Origin: JBKCHH01 sp046302855
Lineage (GTDB): Bacteria > Pseudomonadota > Alphaproteobacteria > Rickettsiales > UBA8987
NCBI GenBank assembly: GCA_046302855.1
Contig: JBKCHH010000021.1
Location: 1-5,898, forward strand
Reading direction: 5' to 3'
DNA length: 5,898 nt
This document shows, piece by piece, positions 4,365 to 5,898 of this stretch. The notes under the pieces were generated by a model. It was not told the origin of the DNA. It saw nothing but the letters and a program-made list of their open reading frames with translations, and did not search any database. The position numbers and the translations under genes were made by a program. How positions within the stretch are numbered: the first letter of the stretch is position 1; each line of letters begins with the position of its first letter.

Positions 4365-5898
4365 ACTTCTTTTCCAAAAACTTTTCTAGCCAAAAGTTTT
4401 CTATGTTAGAAAAATCCCACTCTGGCTTTACTGAACTGGTATCACCCTTTAGCCTTGCCTTAATAAAAGTGCCAAGTGCCTTAAGAGAAAGCAAATATTC
4501 CCCATCTACCTTTAGGGTAGATAAATCAACATCGCCATTAAAGCTGGCAGTGTAGGCTGGGTGGGGTGGTAGCTCTGTGCGGTAAAAGTTAATTTTCCCC
4601 TGTGAGATAGGGAAATTAGCAATAAAAGAACCTAGTTGATTGTTTAAATTACCCTTAGTAATTGCCTGTTGACAGGCGGGGATTACATCTACCTTCTCTC
4701 TAACGGCAGTTAAGCCCTGTACTAAAGAATTAACATTATAGCCCACTACGATTAAATCTCTTACAGAAACCTTCAAGTTGCCAGCATTGGCTAAAAATAA
4801 CTCTTTTAAAGAATTGCCCTTAAAATTTATTAAAAGATTTAGCCCAAAGTTCCCATAAATATTATTTATACCAAATAGATTGCTAAGCCAAGAGTTTAAC
4901 TTGGTATTTGGCGAATTTACACCCAAAGTGAATGCTGGAACTGTTTCTAAAGTAGAAGAAAGGCTTAGTTCAAAATTATCATCAAGTATTTTGCTTTTAA
5001 ACTTTTCTATATATAAAAACCGCTCATCATTTCGGAAGGTTAGGCGGTTTTCTTTAAAGTTTAACTTTCCTACAACTATATTATTAGCCCTTATGTTTAT
5101 TAGGCTTTTTAGGTTGGTGAACTTTTCAAGGGAAAATTTAGTATCACTCCAAATAGAAGGGGTGGCGTTGCTTTCCACTTGATTTTCTTTATTCAAATTT
5201 AGCGATTCAAAAAGTTTGGCAAAATTGATTGTATCTAAGTTAATATCGCCTTCAAGTAGGGGGATAAAGTCTTTAAAATCTAAGCGAAACTCGGCATTTG
5301 ATTGATAGTCATCTTGCGTAAAGGTAATATTGTTTAGTTCAGCAATGGCGTTTTTTAGTAAGAATTTCGCATTAAAGTTGGTAAGTTCTGCCCCATATAA
5401 ATTTAGCTTTTCAGCCGAAAGGTTGATATTTACATTTTTTATTACCGAATAGAGTTCTCGCAAAATGGAAACTATCTTAAACTCATCAACCAATTTATTG
5501 TTGTTTTTATAATCTATACTATCAATTGTTAGCTGCTTAAAATTTATTGCGAAATTAGATTCAACTTGGGCAATATCTTGCTTGGCATCATATATATTGC
5601 CCCTAATACCAAATTCATAGTTTGGAGTTTTTATATTACTATCAATAACCTTTAGATTATTTTCACCTAAAACAAAATCAGCATTAATTTTTACTGATTC
5701 TGGCAGGGGAACAAAGCGGTTGGTTAAATCTATCTTTACCAAATCTAAAAGCTCCTTAAACTTTTCCATTTTTGCTTGCAGGCGAACAATTAAATTATCA
5801 CTAACAATGCCTGAAAATTTGAAATTAAAACCATATGATGGCCAATCTATTTCAGCAAAATCTATTTTTTGTCTGGAATTTTTTTCAGTAAAAACTCG
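4363..5898 (-). CDS. AsmA-family protein, C-terminal 511 residues (start beyond right edge)
   Basis: AsmA/TamB-like proteins are inner-membrane-anchored, largely periplasmic beta-rich proteins linked to outer-membrane assembly and lipid transport between membranes. The visible part is a long series of short beta-strand-like segments. Near its end it has AsmA C-terminal features: NLKVSVRDLIVVGYNVNSLV (about 4720-4780), SQGKINFYRTEL with preceding NFPI (about 4575-4620), and ASFNGDVDLSTLKVDGEYLL (about 4490-4550). The frame stays open from an internal ATG at 5767-5769 to the last base, adding 43 residues that read like the same protein (for example EIDWPSYGFNFKFSG). The true start, where an N-terminal membrane anchor is expected, is therefore outside the window and the internal ATG is not the gene start. 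Which AsmA subfamily it belongs to cannot be decided. The DUF3833 gene follows in the same operon. Confidence 0.85.
   Translation of the reverse strand, partial: RVFTEKNSRQKIDFAEIDWPSYGFNFKFSGIVSDNLIVRLQAKMEKFKELLDLVKIDLTNRFVPLPESVKINADFVLGENNLKVIDSNIKTPNYEFGIRGNIYDAKQDIAQVESNFAINFKQLTIDSIDYKNNNKLVDEFKIVSILRELYSVIKNVNINLSAEKLNLYGAELTNFNAKFLLKNAIAELNNITFTQDDYQSNAEFRLDFKDFIPLLEGDINLDTINFAKLFESLNLNKENQVESNATPSIWSDTKFSLEKFTNLKSLINIRANNIVVGKLNFKENRLTFRNDERFLYIEKFKSKILDDNFELSLSSTLETVPAFTLGVNSPNTKLNSWLSNLFGINNIYGNFGLNLLINFKGNSLKELFLANAGNLKVSVRDLIVVGYNVNSLVQGLTAVREKVDVIPACQQAITKGNLNNQLGSFIANFPISQGKINFYRTELPPHPAYTASFNGDVDLSTLKVDGEYLLSLKALGTFIKARLKGDTSSVKPEWDFSNIENFWLEKFLEKK

Noticed and set aside
920..4365. 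Absence of TGA stops, hinting at UGA recoding
   Set aside because: Only six stop codons are visible (TAA or TAG), and the tryptophans checked in cysS are all TGG with no in-frame TGA seen, so the sample is too small and the standard code fits.
4214..4555. Plus-strand open frame of 113 codons
   Set aside because: It runs antisense across the DUF3833 start and the AsmA-family end, both better supported, and has low-complexity Ser/Pro/Leu content typical of a shadow.
4880..5182. Plus-strand open frame of 100 codons
   Set aside because: Antisense within the AsmA-family gene, no family resemblance and no ribosome binding site.
1..5898. Defence system, CRISPR array, insertion sequence, tRNA or riboswitch
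   Set aside because: No spaced repeats, transposase motifs, cloverleaf or conserved aptamer pattern were seen; all coding space is taken by housekeeping-type genes and the gaps are at most 124 nt.

Overview
This is an AT-rich bacterial window that looks alphaproteobacterial. The FtsA is of the alphaproteobacterial type, the serine acetyltransferase is the short form that begins with an RDPAAKS-like segment, and the small DUF3833-type protein and the AsmA-family protein are both typical of proteobacteria. The CysRS resembles those of Rickettsiales and related AT-rich lineages. The species cannot be named from the sequence. A functional cysE argues against a strongly reduced Rickettsia-like endosymbiont.

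Layout from left to right. The N-terminal 265 residues of cysteinyl-tRNA synthetase (cysS) lie on the minus strand and run off the left edge. A 124-nt gap follows, carrying a GC-rich dyad-containing element that looks like a dispersed repeat. Next is ssb on the minus strand, then a 100-nt divergent promoter region, then cysE on the plus strand. cysE converges on ftsA (minus) with only 8 nt between the stop codons. A 60-nt divergent gap separates ftsA from tadA (plus). tadA converges on a DUF3833-family gene (minus), and the two stop codons overlap in a TTAA. The DUF3833 gene lies 9 nt downstream of an AsmA-family gene (minus), whose reading frame stays open to the right edge, so its start is outside the window.

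The genes cover cysteine synthesis and use (cysE, cysS), DNA replication and repair (ssb), cell division (ftsA), tRNA wobble modification (tadA) and probable envelope biogenesis (AsmA-like plus DUF3833). Strands alternate often, so most are single-gene transcription units. The AsmA/DUF3833 pair is the only clear operon; ssb-cysS may be loosely co-transcribed.

No defence system, mobile element, CRISPR array or RNA gene was seen. No gap exceeds 300 bases. The window is essentially housekeeping. The most notable non-coding items are the GC-rich repeat between ssb and cysS and the AT-rich dyad and promoter in front of cysE. The most notable gene-level items are the isolated ftsA with a charged insertion and the signal-less DUF3833 protein coupled to an AsmA gene.
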